Shown here: positions 9,053-18,852 of the stretch, one piece after another | Position numbering within the stretch: the stretch's first letter is position 1 | Layout of the letters: each line of letters starts with the position of its first letter | Assembly: GCF_900188225.1 (NCBI RefSeq) | Contig: NZ_FZOC01000001.1 | Coordinates: forward strand, 372,596 to 436,595 | Reading direction: 5' to 3' | DNA length: 64,000 bases | Origin: Humidesulfovibrio mexicanus | Lineage (GTDB): Bacteria; Desulfobacterota; Desulfovibrionia; Desulfovibrionales; Desulfovibrionaceae | Translations under genes and position numbers: made by a program | Notes under the pieces: generated by a model | What the model was told of the DNA's origin: nothing | What the model saw: the letters and a program-made list of their open reading frames with translations, nothing else | The model's database searches: none

Positions 9053-9922
9053 CTACCTTTGGGTAAAAAAGCCCTTGTTGGCCAGCTTGGCGAAATAACT
9101 GCCGCATTCCGCGGTCTGGGCCATGAGGAGATCGTCCGGGCAGCGCACAAGGCGCACAACGTCACCGTGCTCCAGGGCAAACGCCCGCTGCCCGTCGACG
9201 GTCATGCGCACCTCGCCCCTTGGCTCCTCCACCGCAATGCGCAGGGGCGCGTCAGCCGGAAGCACCATGGGGCCGAAGGTGTTCAAAAACGGGCACACCG
9301 GCGTAAGGCACAGGGCGGCAAGTTCAGGGTAGACAAGAGGACCGCCGGCGGAATACCCGTACGCCGTCGAACCGGTCGGCGTGCTGACGATAAGCCCGTC
9401 GGCACGCATCTCCCCCACGCGCTCAAGGCCGTTGGCCGACTCGCGCTCCACCTTCAGCCGGATGAGCCGGGCCATGTCGCCGCGGCTCACAACCACATCG
9501 TTCACGGCGATGCCGGAGCAGACCGTGGCGGCCCCGCGCGACACCGCATAGCCCAGGCACACCCTGCGCGAAAGGACATAGCGCCCGGACTGCAGCGCTT
9601 CCAAGCGCTTGGGCCATTTGTCGGCCCCCTCGGCCAAAAAGCCCACGCGGCCCAGATTCAAACCCAAGAGCGGGAGGCCGAGATGCAGACAGACCCGGGC
9701 CACGCCAATGAACGTGCCGTCCCCGCCAAGCACCAGGACCAGATCCCAGGGAGCGTCTTCCGGGGCCTTGCACGCCTCAAGCCCGCCGTCCACCCGGTGC
9801 TCGCACAGCGTGGCGCGCAGGCCGCGGCGCTCAAGCCAATCGGCGATTTCCTGGCCAAGGGACCTAGCCTGTTCATCGCCCGTGCGCAGCATCAACAAAA
9901 GGGACTTCAAGGTGTTTTGCAT
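9053..9922 (-). CDS. nadK: NAD kinase
   Basis: A 289-residue ATP-NAD kinase that makes NADP+. The nucleotide-binding GGDGT is at residues 66-70. The TPTGSTAYGYSAGGP motif of the substrate site follows near residues 160-175, and the C-terminal half has the usual beta-rich layout (VDGQ). Length is typical. It is the first gene of a closely packed minus-strand series ending at der, and is divergent from the FlgM-associated gene across about 170 bases. Confidence 0.97.
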   Translation of the reverse strand: MQNTLKSLLLMLRTGDEQARSLGQEIADWLERRGLRATLCEHRVDGGLEACKAPEDAPWDLVLVLGGDGTFIGVARVCLHLGLPLLGLNLGRVGFLAEGADKWPKRLEALQSGRYVLSRRVCLGYAVSRGAATVCSGIAVNDVVVSRGDMARLIRLKVERESANGLERVGEMRADGLIVSTPTGSTAYGYSAGGPLVYPELAALCLTPVCPFLNTFGPMVLPADAPLRIAVEEPRGEVRMTVDGQRAFALEHGDVVRLVRCPDDLLMAQTAECGSYFAKLANKGFFTQR

Positions 9923-10036
9923 TGCACGACCCTAGACAAATCGACCAAAACATTCAACAGGCCCGGCGGGATGGGACGTCGAATCCAGACCCCTGTTCAG
10001 AACCGAAGCAAAATGATTTTTTCTTCACAACAGCCC

Positions 10037-10064
10037 TAAAGTAATTCACAACACCTGACGATAT
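10037..10064 (+). promoter_or_regulatory. sigma-28 (FliA) type promoter
   Basis: TAAAGTAA (10037-10044) and GACGATAT (10057-10064) are separated by 12 bases. Both boxes match six of eight positions of the flagellar sigma-28 consensus, TAAAGTTT and GCCGATAA, although the usual spacing is 11. The position just ahead of the FlgM-associated gene and flgM, a known late flagellar target, supports it. The predicted start would fall close to 10072, before the GAGGA at 10076. Confidence 0.6.
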
Positions 10065-10089
10065 GGAATCCAAGCGAGGAGTGTATGGA

Positions 10090-10506
10090 ATGGTTGTTCA
10101 ACCGGTGAATGTTCGCCTGATGCTGCGCACCTACGGCAAGCAGCTCACAAGCGCCAAGCGGCTTGCCCGCTTCAAGCGTGCGCTTGCCCTCTCCGGTGCG
10201 CAGGACATGGTGAGCATTTCCCGGGAGGCCCGCCGAAGAGAACTTGTGGAGCGAATCGCGCAGGAGGTTATTGAAAACCTCCTGGTAAACGGGCAAGACA
10301 ATCCTGTGGTCACACGGGTTCTGGAAGAGCTGGAACAGGAGCTTGGCGAAAAGGTGCTCTTCGACTATCCCTTGGACGGCGGCGAGGTCCAGATTCTGCG
10401 CCAAACCGACCAGGGCCCGCTTGAAATTGCGCCCGAGGAAAAGCTTGGCATCATGCGCAGGCTCTGGGAAATCACCATCGCCAACGTGGACGAGACGATG
10501 CTATAA
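10090..10506 (+). CDS. FlgM-associated conserved protein (DVU0524-type)
   Basis: A 138-residue protein recognised as the small conserved gene that precedes flgM in Desulfovibrio genomes. It is helical and charged with no signal peptide: an N-terminal basic stretch (KQLTSAKRLARFKRAL), a central segment ISREARRRELVERIAQEV, and an acidic C terminus. The ATG at 10090 is nine bases after GAGGA and was preferred to the upstream ATG at 10063, which lies inside the promoter. It is followed after 24 bases by flgM. Co-expression with the anti-sigma factor suggests a late flagellar regulatory or export role, but the molecular function is unknown. Confidence 0.8.
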   Translation: MVVQPVNVRLMLRTYGKQLTSAKRLARFKRALALSGAQDMVSISREARRRELVERIAQEVIENLLVNGQDNPVVTRVLEELEQELGEKVLFDYPLDGGEVQILRQTDQGPLEIAPEEKLGIMRRLWEITIANVDETML

Positions 10507-10530
10507 AGCCCTCAACACGGGGGGAGAATC

Positions 10531-10830
10531 ATGGAAATCAAGAAGGCTTATGGCGAACTGAACGCCTATTCCGCCCAGAAGCTGCAAGAAACGCAGCGGG
10601 TGCAGCAGGATCAGACGGCCAAGACCGCCCAGCAGGCTGGCGACAAGGTGGCGCTTTCCTCCGAGGCCAGGCTGCTTGCCGCGGCCAACAGCACCGCAAG
10701 CGCCGCGCCGGACGCCCGCGCCGAGAAGGTGCGCGAGCTGAAGGAGCAGGTTCAGGCCGGCACCTACAATCCCGACATCCGCAAGGCCGCCGCCAACCTC
10801 ATTCGCGATGAGCTGAGCCTTCCCCGGTAA
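10531..10830 (+). CDS. flgM: anti-sigma-28 factor FlgM
   Basis: A 99-residue FlgM, which holds FliA inactive until the hook is finished and is then exported through the flagellum. The N-terminal half is Gln/Ala-rich and probably disordered. The C-terminal helical part KVRELKEQVQAGTYNPDIRKAA..LIRDEL is the recognisable sigma-binding region. A GGGGGAG ribosome-binding site precedes the ATG. It is the second gene after a sigma-28-type promoter, consistent with feedback on its own target. Confidence 0.92.
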   Translation: MEIKKAYGELNAYSAQKLQETQRVQQDQTAKTAQQAGDKVALSSEARLLAAANSTASAAPDARAEKVRELKEQVQAGTYNPDIRKAAANLIRDELSLPR

Positions 10831-10897
10831 ACCCGCGTTGGGGGCGATGGCCCGACTGCGCCCTCTGGAATAAAAGAATTCCCCACAGCATCACAAC

Positions 10898-10940
10898 GCA
10901 AAACGCCCCTGCGAAACCATGGTTCGCAGGGGCGTTTTGC
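10898..10940. terminator. bidirectional intrinsic terminator (flgM / fliW)
   Basis: A perfect 18-base inverted repeat, GCAAAACGCCCCTGCGAA and its complement, surrounds a seven-base loop. The arms carry A/T runs at both outer ends, so it can end transcription of flgM on the plus strand and fliW on the minus strand. The two genes converge on it. Confidence 0.9.
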
Positions 10941-10957
10941 ATTTTCGACAGTCGGCA

Positions 10958-11446
10958 TCATCCCGCGGCGGGCTCTCCATCGGGACGGGGCGCGGCGCGC
11001 TGGGCGTCCACCAAGCGGAAGTGCAGCGGGTACTTGGAGTCCGTCTGCGGAACCTGCAGGCCTATGCGGGCCTTGCTGTTCAAAATGATGGGGCCGGAGA
11101 GGTTCAGCGTGGTCTCTTCCGGGCGGTTTCGCGGAATGGTCACCGTGACGAGCACCGCGATCTGGCGGATTGTCTCCACGCGCAGGATCTTCTTCTCCGC
11201 CTGCTCCAGCCGTACGTTGTAGTCCGGCAGAAACGGAAAAGGGTCCGCCACAAGCAGGCCGAGTCCGGGATCGGTGACGCACTGCAGCAAAAGGAAGGGG
11301 GAATTCTCGCGCACCGGGATGAGCACGAACTCGCGCTTATCGTCCAGGCCGATAAGGCCGTGCGGAAAATACACAACGCTGTCGCGCCGCACTTCCCGCT
11401 CTCCCAGCTTGGTCTGGATGACGACTACTTTTGGTCTTCCTGCCAT
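10958..11446 (-). CDS. fliW: flagellar assembly factor FliW
   Basis: A 162-residue FliW, the protein antagonist that binds CsrA and releases it from mRNA, and that is itself titrated by flagellin. Recognised from the core [21 protein letters not shown], followed by [16 protein letters not shown] and the C-terminal [10 protein letters not shown]. Its ATG lies inside csrA (22-base overlap), so the two are translationally coupled. It is the last gene of the minus-strand flagellar series and ends just before the bidirectional terminator. A Pro/Ala-rich tail beyond the domain is of no known role. Confidence 0.95.
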   Translation of the reverse strand: MAGRPKVVVIQTKLGEREVRRDSVVYFPHGLIGLDDKREFVLIPVRENSPFLLLQCVTDPGLGLLVADPFPFLPDYNVRLEQAEKKILRVETIRQIAVLVTVTIPRNRPEETTLNLSGPIILNSKARIGLQVPQTDSKYPLHFRLVDAQRAAPRPDGEPAAG

Positions 11447-11661
11447 AACGACGCCGCCGCAAGCAGATCCTGCCCACTGGCCTCAAGGGCCAGGCTGTTC
11501 TGTTCCTTGATCTTGAGGTAGACCTCTTCCCGGTACACGGTCATATCCTCAGGCACGTCCAGGCCAAGCTTGATCTGCTTGCCCTGGATGCTCAACACCT
11601 TGAGTTTGATGTTCTCGCCCAGGTAGAGACTCTCTCCCGGGCGTCTGGTGAGGATGAGCAT
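11425..11661 (-). CDS. csrA: carbon storage regulator CsrA
   Basis: A 78-residue CsrA, an RNA-binding dimer that controls translation of flagellar and other messages. The whole family core is present: [37 protein letters not shown] and [16 protein letters not shown]-terminal extension of about 15 residues ([13 protein letters not shown]) follows. It lies 107 bases after flgL and overlaps fliW, the usual pairing in which FliW controls CsrA according to the flagellin level. Confidence 0.98.
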   Translation of the reverse strand: MLILTRRPGESLYLGENIKLKVLSIQGKQIKLGLDVPEDMTVYREEVYLKIKEQNSLALEASGQDLLAAASLWQEDQK

Positions 11662-11768
11662 ATGCCTCGCGTTCCCGCCTGTATTTTCGTGTGCCCAATG
11701 CGATGCGAGAGGGCACGCTAGCCTATGCGGCGTTCCGTGTCCAGCGCGGATGCCGCCAAGCGCGCCGC

Positions 11769-13415
11769 CTAAACGTAGTCAAGCAGGCTCATCTGCATGA
11801 CCATGGACGAACTCTTGAGCACGGCCTGGTATGCGGTTTCCTGCTGCGAAAGCTGTATGAGCAGCTTGGTCAAGTCCACATCCTCCACGCTGCTCAACTG
11901 CGAGGTGACGCTGTCCGAGAGGTTGCCCACGATGGTCTTGGTGGTGGAAAGCCGGTTCTCGCGACCGCCAACACTTGCCAGCGCGGTGGTGATCTGCGTC
12001 TGGCAAAGCTTGATGCCGTCCAGCGCCTGGCTGATGCCCTGCTGGTTGTTGGTCTCCATGAAGGCCACCAGGTTGCCGATGGTCTCGAAAAGGTTCTGAC
12101 TTATGTTGCCGCCATTGCTGGTGTAGATGCTTGTGGCGGAGCTGAAGACGGCGGAGGCGTTGCTGCTTGAAAGGGTGAGCCTGTCGCCCCCGTTTGCCAG
12201 CACCTTCTGCGGATCCTGATAGATGCCCCCAAAAATGTCCTTGCCGACATCGTTGACGCGGATGGACTCACTGGAGCTCACCTGCAGGCTCACTGCCGCC
12301 GTGTTCGGCGTGATGAGGAACTGCGTGCCCGGCTGGAGCATGTTGGATCCGTTCGACGCCAGCGTGAGCAGACCGCCGTTGGTCAGGTTCAGCACTGTGG
12401 CGTTGGAGGTCGTGTCCGCCGAAACCTTATTGCCGGTCACCCAGGTGATGCCGTTGTCCAGGCTGTAGGAATACTCGATCTCGCCGCCCATGCTCACGGC
12501 GGTGGAGTTGTCTATGCGCACCATCGCGTTGGTGCTGAACGCCCCGCGCGCCGTTGCTGAAATCTGGTTCGCCCCGACGCCCGTGCCGCTGACCGAGGTT
12601 GCGGAGTTGTCGGCATCATCCCCGTTGTACACGGCCGAAGGACGTATCCACATCCAGGTACCGTTGGCGTCGTTGGTGTTGGTCATGCTGTTGGCCTTCA
12701 CCTGGGTATCCTTGGCGAAGGTGATGGAGGTGCCGCTCTCCGGCATACTGACCACGATCTCGCCTGCGGCGTTGGTGGCCACGCTGCCGTCCAGGAAGGT
12801 CACGCCGCCATCTATGCTGTAGCGCACGTCGCACGCGCTCATAAGGGCGGAGCTGCCGGTTGTGGCGCCGCTGTTCACGAACTGCACCAGCACGGTGTAG
12901 TCGGTGTCGCCCTCAATGCGGAAGGAGTTGCTTGTGCTCAGCGACGCCTCGTTCGAAGTCATCCACAGGCATTCCGTGAAGGCGTTCTGGTCCGTCACCT
13001 GGCCGCCGTAGATGCTCTTGTTCTGGTACTCGGTGTTGGCCAGGGCGATGAGCTGTTCGTAGATCTCGCGCATCTCGTAGGCGATCTGCTTGCGGTTTTC
13101 GGCGCCCAAGGTTCCGGTGGCGCCCTGCTCCGCCAGGCCCTTGGCGCGGGTAAGCAGCGTGGACACCTGGGTCAGGGTGGTGTCGGAGGTGGACAGCCAG
13201 CCCTGCGCGGTGGCGATGTTCTCCAAATACTGGTCGTAGGTGGAAAGCGTGGTGCGCAGGTTCAATATCGTCGCCGCGCCCACCGCGTCGTCCGAGGGTC
13301 TGTTCACGCGCTTCTGCGAGGAGGCCTGTTCATTGAGTTCAGTGAGCGTGGAGAGCTTGCTGTTCAGATAGCTCACCGACTGGGTGTACATCATTTGTGT
13401 GGAGACGCGCAGCAT
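11769..13415 (-). CDS. flgL: flagellar hook-associated protein FlgL (HAP3)
   Basis: A 548-residue hook-filament junction protein. The flagellin-like N terminus [18 protein letters not shown] with [15 protein letters not shown] and the C-terminal coiled-coil half ([18 protein letters not shown]...[24 protein letters not shown]) are both clear. The middle 300 residues are Thr/Asn/Ser-rich and not conserved. The protein is much longer than enteric FlgL, as in related bacteria. It starts 21 bases after flgK, in the same transcript, and is the last structural gene before csrA. It is exported by the flagellar type III apparatus, so there is no signal peptide. Confidence 0.95.
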   Translation of the reverse strand: MLRVSTQMMYTQSVSYLNSKLSTLTELNEQASSQKRVNRPSDDAVGAATILNLRTTLSTYDQYLENIATAQGWLSTSDTTLTQVSTLLTRAKGLAEQGATGTLGAENRKQIAYEMREIYEQLIALANTEYQNKSIYGGQVTDQNAFTECLWMTSNEASLSTSNSFRIEGDTDYTVLVQFVNSGATTGSSALMSACDVRYSIDGGVTFLDGSVATNAAGEIVVSMPESGTSITFAKDTQVKANSMTNTNDANGTWMWIRPSAVYNGDDADNSATSVSGTGVGANQISATARGAFSTNAMVRIDNSTAVSMGGEIEYSYSLDNGITWVTGNKVSADTTSNATVLNLTNGGLLTLASNGSNMLQPGTQFLITPNTAAVSLQVSSSESIRVNDVGKDIFGGIYQDPQKVLANGGDRLTLSSSNASAVFSSATSIYTSNGGNISQNLFETIGNLVAFMETNNQQGISQALDGIKLCQTQITTALASVGGRENRLSTTKTIVGNLSDSVTSQLSSVEDVDLTKLLIQLSQQETAYQAVLKSSSMVMQMSLLDYV

Positions 13416-13436
13416 GGGCTTCCTCCTTGAGACGCG

Positions 13437-15554
13437 CTAGGACTTGAGCGAGAGCAGCACCTGCATCATCTCGTCGGCCGTGGTGATGAGCTTTGCAGCG
13501 GCCGTGTACGCGTGCTGATATTTGATAAGGTTGGTCATCTCCTCGTCGATGTTGACCCCGGAGATGGCCTGCTGCTGGTCGTCGAGATCGGAGGCCAGCG
13601 CCTCTGTGTACGTGTACTTGTACTTGGACTGCGCCGTATCCGCGCCGACCTGGCTCACCAGGCCGGAGTAGAAACTGCTCAGGGTCTCGCTGACGGTTCC
13701 CTCGCGCAGGGTGTTGATGGTGACCTTCTTGTCCAGCAAATCGGAAATGGCCGTGGCGGTTGTGCCGTCGCCCTGGTTGGCCTGCCCGGCGCTGTTCACG
13801 TGGCCTGCGCACAGGCGGTCGGTGTCCGTGGTGACGGCTGTATTCAGTCCAATGTCCGAACATGAGGAGCCGGTGAAATACGTGTTCAGCCCCAGGGCCG
13901 CATACAGGCCGGTGGAGTCGGTGCCCATGTTGAACGAGTAGCCGTCATTGGCGGAGATGGTCAGCTGGTGGTTCACAATGCTGGCCGTCATGTAGGTGCC
14001 GTAGGTGTTGTTGATGGCGTCGCGCACGTCCTCCAGGGTATGCACGCTGGGGTCGAAGTTCGCGCCGCCGCCGAAATCCAGCGCACCGCCGTTGGACTGC
14101 AGGCCAGTGGTGATCTGCAGGCCGGTGGTGCTGTTATAAACGTACATGAAGGCGCTGCCGGCCGTGAGCTTGTCGCCGAAGGCCAGGCCCGCGCTGTTGC
14201 TGCCCAGCGCCATGTCATCGTGCTTCGCCGAGTAGGTTCCGTAGACATCGGTGATGTTCTCAAGCCCGGCGCCCTGGCTGTGCAGGCGGTTCACTTCCCA
14301 GACCACGGTCTCGGCCACGGCGTCGAGCTTTTCGCGATAGGCGCCCAGGTAGTCGTTCTTATAGGTGCACAAGGCCGAGAGCGTGCCGCCTGTGAGTCGC
14401 GAACTGTCGAGCACGCCCGAAGAATCCGTGTAGGGGGTGATGTTCTCCTTGATGGAGGTGTTCTCGTTCCAGTACAGCGCGCGCGTGGGCACAATGCAGA
14501 ACTTGTCGCCCACGGAAAGGTTCGTCGTGGGCGCGACATCCGAATCGGAGCTGGTGCCGAACCAGATGGACAGCGCTCCAACTTCGGCCGCCGTGTCCTC
14601 ATTGCGGGCGGAGACGTGCAGTTCGTTTCCATCGTCGTCCTTGAGCCAGGTGCGGCCGCCGTCCACGGAGACGCGGAACAGGGCCGCGCCGGTTCCGCTG
14701 GTCACGCTGCCCCCCTGCACGACCTCAAGGGTGTACTCCTGGTTGTCGGAACCGGAAAAATACACCTGCCCGTCAAAGGAGGACGTGCTCTTGATGTCCG
14801 CCGTGGCCTGGGGCGCGTCGTAGGAGATGGAGTAGTAGTTGAAGCCATCCACCAAAGCCTGGCCGGACTGGGTGGTGATGGTGATGTCGCCGCGGCCGTT
14901 ATCAATGTAGTTGATGTCCATGTACCCGGACAGCTCCCGCACAAGCTGCGCGCGAGTATCCTGCAGGGCGTTGGTGTCGGCCAGGGTGTTGGAGATCTTC
15001 TTGTTCAGTTCGGAAATCTGCTTGAGCAGGTCGTTGACCTCGCTCACCTGCTGGATGATGGCGGCCTCGGCCTGCTGCTGCTGGGTGATGATGTCCTCGT
15101 TCAGTTCGCGCAAGGTGGAGATGAGCGTTTGGCTGTTCTCAATGACGTTGCCACGGCTGCTGGCGTTGTCCGTGGACTGGACAAGATCCTCCCAGGACTT
15201 GAAGAAGTTGCTCAAGGTCTTGGAAAGGCCATAGCCAGAGGATTCGTTGAACAGGCTCTCGGTGTTCGAAAGGTTGGTGTACAGGCTCTCCCAGCGGTCG
15301 CGCAGGGACGCCTGGTCGTAGTACTGGTTCTCGATGTACTGACTGAAATTGCGCTGAACCTCGTTGGCCCAGACGCCTGACCCCACCTGCCCGCGGACGC
15401 TGTCGTCCACGTAGGCCTCTGCGAAGCTTACCGTGCGCCTGCTGTACCCAGCGGTATTGACGTTGGTGATGTTTTCGCTGGTGACGGCAATGGCCGCCTG
15501 GGCGGCGGTGAGGCCCGTCTTGGCCACACCCATGATGGAGGTCATGCTCGACAT
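13437..15554 (-). CDS. flgK: flagellar hook-associated protein FlgK (HAP1)
   Basis: A 705-residue junction protein between hook and filament. The rod/hook N-terminal signature AAQAAIAVTSENITNVNTAG is followed by YSRRTVSF. The C terminus (SGVNIDEEMTNLIKYQHAYTAAAKLITTADEMMQ) is the conserved coiled coil of axial proteins. A helical region near residues 135-200 (QQQQAEAAIIQQVSEVNDLL) is typical for FlgK. The start codon directly abuts the flgN stop. Exported by the flagellar apparatus. Confidence 0.96.
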   Translation of the reverse strand: MSSMTSIMGVAKTGLTAAQAAIAVTSENITNVNTAGYSRRTVSFAEAYVDDSVRGQVGSGVWANEVQRNFSQYIENQYYDQASLRDRWESLYTNLSNTESLFNESSGYGLSKTLSNFFKSWEDLVQSTDNASSRGNVIENSQTLISTLRELNEDIITQQQQAEAAIIQQVSEVNDLLKQISELNKKISNTLADTNALQDTRAQLVRELSGYMDINYIDNGRGDITITTQSGQALVDGFNYYSISYDAPQATADIKSTSSFDGQVYFSGSDNQEYTLEVVQGGSVTSGTGAALFRVSVDGGRTWLKDDDGNELHVSARNEDTAAEVGALSIWFGTSSDSDVAPTTNLSVGDKFCIVPTRALYWNENTSIKENITPYTDSSGVLDSSRLTGGTLSALCTYKNDYLGAYREKLDAVAETVVWEVNRLHSQGAGLENITDVYGTYSAKHDDMALGSNSAGLAFGDKLTAGSAFMYVYNSTTGLQITTGLQSNGGALDFGGGANFDPSVHTLEDVRDAINNTYGTYMTASIVNHQLTISANDGYSFNMGTDSTGLYAALGLNTYFTGSSCSDIGLNTAVTTDTDRLCAGHVNSAGQANQGDGTTATAISDLLDKKVTINTLREGTVSETLSSFYSGLVSQVGADTAQSKYKYTYTEALASDLDDQQQAISGVNIDEEMTNLIKYQHAYTAAAKLITTADEMMQVLLSLKS

Positions 15555-16037
15555 TTAGACACCCCCGCGGAAAACCGACGCCTGTGGGGTCTTGTTGTCT
15601 GCGTAGCGGCCCCGGCGCGAATACACGTCGCTCTTGCCCGGTTCGATGGCCTTGTGCAGCCGCTTGAGCAGCGAAAGGCTCTGGTCGTAGAGCCCAAGCA
15701 CCAACTGGCGGTTCTTGTCCGCCTGGATGGCGCACATCTGCTCGGCGCGGTCCAGATCGGCCAGAAGCGCGGTCAGTTCCTGCGCCTGTTCTGTGGAAAG
15801 GCCCCTGGCCACTTCGGCCACGCGGGACATGCCGGGGTAGCTCCCCGAGATCACGGCGCGCAGCGAACGGCGCTCCAGGGCTATCTGGCGCATAAGCTCC
15901 TGGATGGAAAGCTCAAGCTCGCTCACATCATGGGGCTTGCGGGCCAGCAAATGGGAAAATTCTTCTTCCAGAAGGGTGGAGAGGAGTTCCAGCGCACGAA
16001 TCTGCCGGGTCAAATTTTCCTGAATGGTTGCGATCAT
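15555..16037 (-). CDS. flgN: flagellar junction chaperone FlgN
   Basis: A 160-residue helical protein (IQENLTRQIRALELLSTLLEEEFSHLLARKPHDVSELE is the recognisable heptad-rich N-terminal half) that matches the FlgN family of export chaperones for FlgK and FlgL. No signal peptide is present. Its position directly before flgK and flgL supports the assignment: the chaperone stop and the flgK start are adjacent. About 107 bases without a gene separate it from flgJ upstream. Confidence 0.85.
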   Translation of the reverse strand: MIATIQENLTRQIRALELLSTLLEEEFSHLLARKPHDVSELELSIQELMRQIALERRSLRAVISGSYPGMSRVAEVARGLSTEQAQELTALLADLDRAEQMCAIQADKNRQLVLGLYDQSLSLLKRLHKAIEPGKSDVYSRRGRYADNKTPQASVFRGGV

Positions 16038-16144
16038 GGCCTCGTCCCCCCTGCGGGTAGGCGCGGCAGCGCCATTTTTTCTATTCTATTTCAATCGGTT
16101 GCCGTCATCCCTTCGACACCTGTCTTGCGACGGCCATGTCGGGC

Positions 16145-16936
16145 CTACCCGATGATTGCAAATTTGCGGCCAGGCAAAGGCGTCTCGACGCTGGAAGCGC
16201 CATAACGCCCGGCGCGCAATTGGGCGCTCGCGGTCTCCACCTGCCTGCGGTCGTAATCGGCCTCAATGCGCCGGGCCAGCGCCTCCACATCTGCCATGTC
16301 GGCCGCGGCGACCGAGGCGGGAGGCAGCGGAACCGAACGCCCGTCCGCAACGCCAAGCGTCCTGGAGGCCTCGGAGATGGTCTGCGAGGCGGAAGCCAGG
16401 GTCTGCTCCGCAGCGCCCACGGTTTTCCGTGCGGCGGCGCCCTGGGCGGCCATACCGTTCTTCGAGGCGGGCACGGCGAAGGTCTTGGGTTCGGGGATCT
16501 TTCCGTCCGTGCCGCGCTCGTCCACCGGGGCCTTGACCAGGCTCCCGTTCAGCATCCGCTCGCCGGTGACACCCGTGCTCTTGCCGCCCCCCGTGAGCTT
16601 GTCTTGAAGCTGCGAGTACAACATGTCGCCAAGGCCGATGCCCCCGTCCCGGGCCATTTTTTCCGTGAATTCCCGGTCGAACATGGAGCGGTACATCTCC
16701 TCCTGCTGGGAGTTGAACATGCCGCTCTTGGGCACGGTGGCGCGCATCTGCTCCCACAGTTTGCTGATGAACACGGCTTCGAAGTTCTGGCAGGCCGAGC
16801 GCAGCTTTTGCCGCTTGTCCGGCCCGGGGGTCAGTTCGTTCTTGAGCTTGTCCATCTGCCGCTTGAGGGCGACAAGTTCGCTGTCCTGAGCCTTCTTGGC
16901 CGCCGTGGCGGCGTCCTGGGCGGCGATGTTCGTCAT
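16145..16936 (-). CDS. flgJ: FlgJ-type rod-binding protein lacking the murein hydrolase domain
   Basis: A 263-residue protein with the rod-binding (FlgJ N-terminal) domain at about residues 45-115: CQNFEAVFISKLWEQMRATVP, then MYRSMFDREFTEKMA and GGIGLGDMLYSQL. Enteric FlgJ carries a C-terminal glucosaminidase; here the last 150 residues are Ala/Thr/Ser-rich low-complexity followed by a short helical segment, with no hydrolase motif. Rod assembly must therefore use a separate hydrolase. It starts one base after the flgI stop region and belongs to the flgF series. Confidence 0.9.
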   Translation of the reverse strand: MTNIAAQDAATAAKKAQDSELVALKRQMDKLKNELTPGPDKRQKLRSACQNFEAVFISKLWEQMRATVPKSGMFNSQQEEMYRSMFDREFTEKMARDGGIGLGDMLYSQLQDKLTGGGKSTGVTGERMLNGSLVKAPVDERGTDGKIPEPKTFAVPASKNGMAAQGAAARKTVGAAEQTLASASQTISEASRTLGVADGRSVPLPPASVAAADMADVEALARRIEADYDRRQVETASAQLRAGRYGASSVETPLPGRKFAIIG

Positions 16937-16937
16937 G

Positions 16938-18101
16938 CTAGATGACCTCCAGGTCGGCGTGGAGCGAACCGGCAGTCTTGAGCGTCCGCAATATGGAGAT
17001 GAGGTCGCGCGGGGTCGCGCCGACGGAGTTCAGGCCATCCACCAGTTCCTGCAGGGTGGCGCCCTCCATGAGCAACAGACGGTTGTTCTGCTCCTTCACG
17101 TTCACGTCGGTCTGCGGGGTGACAACTGTCTGCCCGCGCTGGGCAAAGGGGCCTGGCTGGCTCACGTTGGGCGATTCGGAAACCACGATCTGCAGGTTGC
17201 CGTGGGCCACGGCCACCTTGGTCAAGCGCACGTTTCCGCCCAGCACCACAGTGCCGGTCTTTTCGTCCACCACCACGCGGGCGCGGGAATCGGGCGAGAT
17301 GTCCAGATTCTCCAGCGAGGCCACCAGCGGAACGATATTGTTCTGAAACTTCTTGGGAATCGTCATCTGAATGGTGGCCGCGTCCAAGGCCTTGGCGTGG
17401 CCGCCGCCAACCGCGGAATTGATGCGGTTGACAACCTGCATGGCGGTGCCGAAGTCCGGCGTGCCGGCGATATTGATGGTGAGCCCCTCCTGCCTGTTGA
17501 AATGGAAGGGCACCTCGCGCTCGATGGTGGCGCCGTTCGGAATGCGGGCCACCGTGGTGATGTTCTTCTGGGCCGTGGCGGCCTGGCCCTCGGCCGAATA
17601 GCCGCCAAGGGTCAGCGAACCCTGGGCCACGGCGTACACGCGGCCGTCCAGTCCGCGCAGCGGGGTCAGCAGCAGCACGCCGCCAAGCAGGCTCTTGGCG
17701 TCGCCCATGGAGGAAATGGTGACATCCAGCGGCGAGCCCGGCCTGGCCGAAGACGGCATACGCGCCGTAACCATGACTGCGGCGGAATTCTTTGGCTTGA
17801 GGTTCGTGGGGTTCACGGACACGCCCATTTTTTCCAGCATGTTGGTGAGCGAGCGGATGGTGAACTCGGACGTGGTGCCATCGCCTGTGCCGGCAAGACC
17901 GACCACCAGGCCGTAGCCCACCAATTCGTTGTTGCGCATTCCGGAAAAGCTGGCGATGTCCTTCAGGCGCACGGCGTTTGCCGGAACAGCCCCGGCCAGC
18001 ACAAAGAGCGCCAGGGACACGATGATGACCGCCAAGTTGCGCAGGCGCTCCCTGCGGCGCAGCCGTTCCGCCCGTGCGATGATGGAATATTGATGGCGCA
18101 T
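16938..18101 (-). CDS. flgI: flagellar P-ring protein FlgI
   Basis: A 387-residue periplasmic P-ring subunit. After a basic N terminus a hydrophobic signal segment ends at AVPANA. The mature start [26 protein letters not shown] and later GTGDGT and [12 protein letters not shown] are diagnostic. The C-terminal [22 protein letters not shown] ends the family. The ATG at 18101 follows GGAGGACAGGCC. The frame stays open farther upstream through flgH, but that part is out of frame with flgH and is not coding. The gene follows flgH by 19 bases. Confidence 0.97.
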   Translation of the reverse strand: MRHQYSIIARAERLRRRERLRNLAVIIVSLALFVLAGAVPANAVRLKDIASFSGMRNNELVGYGLVVGLAGTGDGTTSEFTIRSLTNMLEKMGVSVNPTNLKPKNSAAVMVTARMPSSARPGSPLDVTISSMGDAKSLLGGVLLLTPLRGLDGRVYAVAQGSLTLGGYSAEGQAATAQKNITTVARIPNGATIEREVPFHFNRQEGLTINIAGTPDFGTAMQVVNRINSAVGGGHAKALDAATIQMTIPKKFQNNIVPLVASLENLDISPDSRARVVVDEKTGTVVLGGNVRLTKVAVAHGNLQIVVSESPNVSQPGPFAQRGQTVVTPQTDVNVKEQNNRLLLMEGATLQELVDGLNSVGATPRDLISILRTLKTAGSLHADLEVI

Positions 18102-18120
18102 GGCCTGTCCTCCTCTCCGG

Positions 18121-18816
18121 CTAGAACGGCCAGACGTTGTCGAGCATTCTGGAAAACCATCCAGCCCGCTGCTTGTCGGAAAGCGACCCCTGCCCGTACA
18201 CCTCGATGCGGGCTTCGGCCAGGGCCGTGGACGGCACGGTGTTGTTCGCGTTGATGTCGCGCTGGCGCACCAGGCCGCGCACCACCAGGATCTGGGTCTC
18301 GTCGTTGATGCGTATCTGGCGGGCGCCCTCCACCTGCATGACCTTGCCCGGCAACATGCGGATGACGCGCGTGGCCACCGTCGCGGTAAGATTTGACTCC
18401 TGCTTGGTCTCCCCGGTGCTCTTGAGGTCGCTGGCGCTGCCTGTGCCCACCCCGGGAACGCCGACGTTGGTGACGCCGGGAACCACCTTGCCCAGCGTTC
18501 CGTACACGCCCGTCTTGGGCATGGCGGTAATGCTGTAGGTGTTGGTGTTTTCCTTCGTGGCCGTGGTGTCGGCCTTGTGCTTGCCCGTGGTGACCTCGGT
18601 GACGGAGACCATGACGATATCGCCGACCTTGTTGGCCCGGTTGTCGTCAAAAAGAAAATCCGACTGCCCGGCCTCGAAAAGCGAACCGGGGTTGTTCACC
18701 GGCTCGGGTTCGATGTTGTTCAGCGGGGTGAGCATGGGCTCGGGCATGGGCCGCTTCTCCGCGGCGCAGCCCAGCAGCAGCGTCGCCAGCAGGAGCACGG
18801 GAATGCGCGTATTCAT
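18121..18816 (-). CDS. flgH: flagellar L-ring lipoprotein FlgH
   Basis: A 231-residue outer-membrane L-ring protein. The signal peptide ends at lipobox LLGC, giving lipidated Cys-17. The core [23 protein letters not shown] and the C-terminal [22 protein letters not shown] are typical of the family. An AGAGG ribosome-binding site precedes the ATG. It lies between flgA and flgI in the expected order. Confidence 0.97.
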   Translation of the reverse strand: MNTRIPVLLLATLLLGCAAEKRPMPEPMLTPLNNIEPEPVNNPGSLFEAGQSDFLFDDNRANKVGDIVMVSVTEVTTGKHKADTTATKENTNTYSITAMPKTGVYGTLGKVVPGVTNVGVPGVGTGSASDLKSTGETKQESNLTATVATRVIRMLPGKVMQVEGARQIRINDETQILVVRGLVRQRDINANNTVPSTALAEARIEVYGQGSLSDKQRAGWFSRMLDNVWPF

Positions 18817-18852
18817 GATAAAAACCTCTGTGTTTATCCAGGTCTGGCGCGA

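Noticed and set aside
6605-10039. A 1144-residue plus-strand open frame opposite mltA, the DUF89-like gene and nadK
   Set aside because: Antisense shadow of three genes with clear motifs; composition (Gln, His, Arg, Gly) is typical of such shadows.
16060-16080. Short plus-strand hairpin GGCGC-GGCA-GCGCC followed by a T run, in the flgJ-flgN gap
   Set aside because: It looks like a terminator but on the strand opposite to the flagellar genes; no plus-strand gene ends there, so it is likely chance or ends antisense transcripts.
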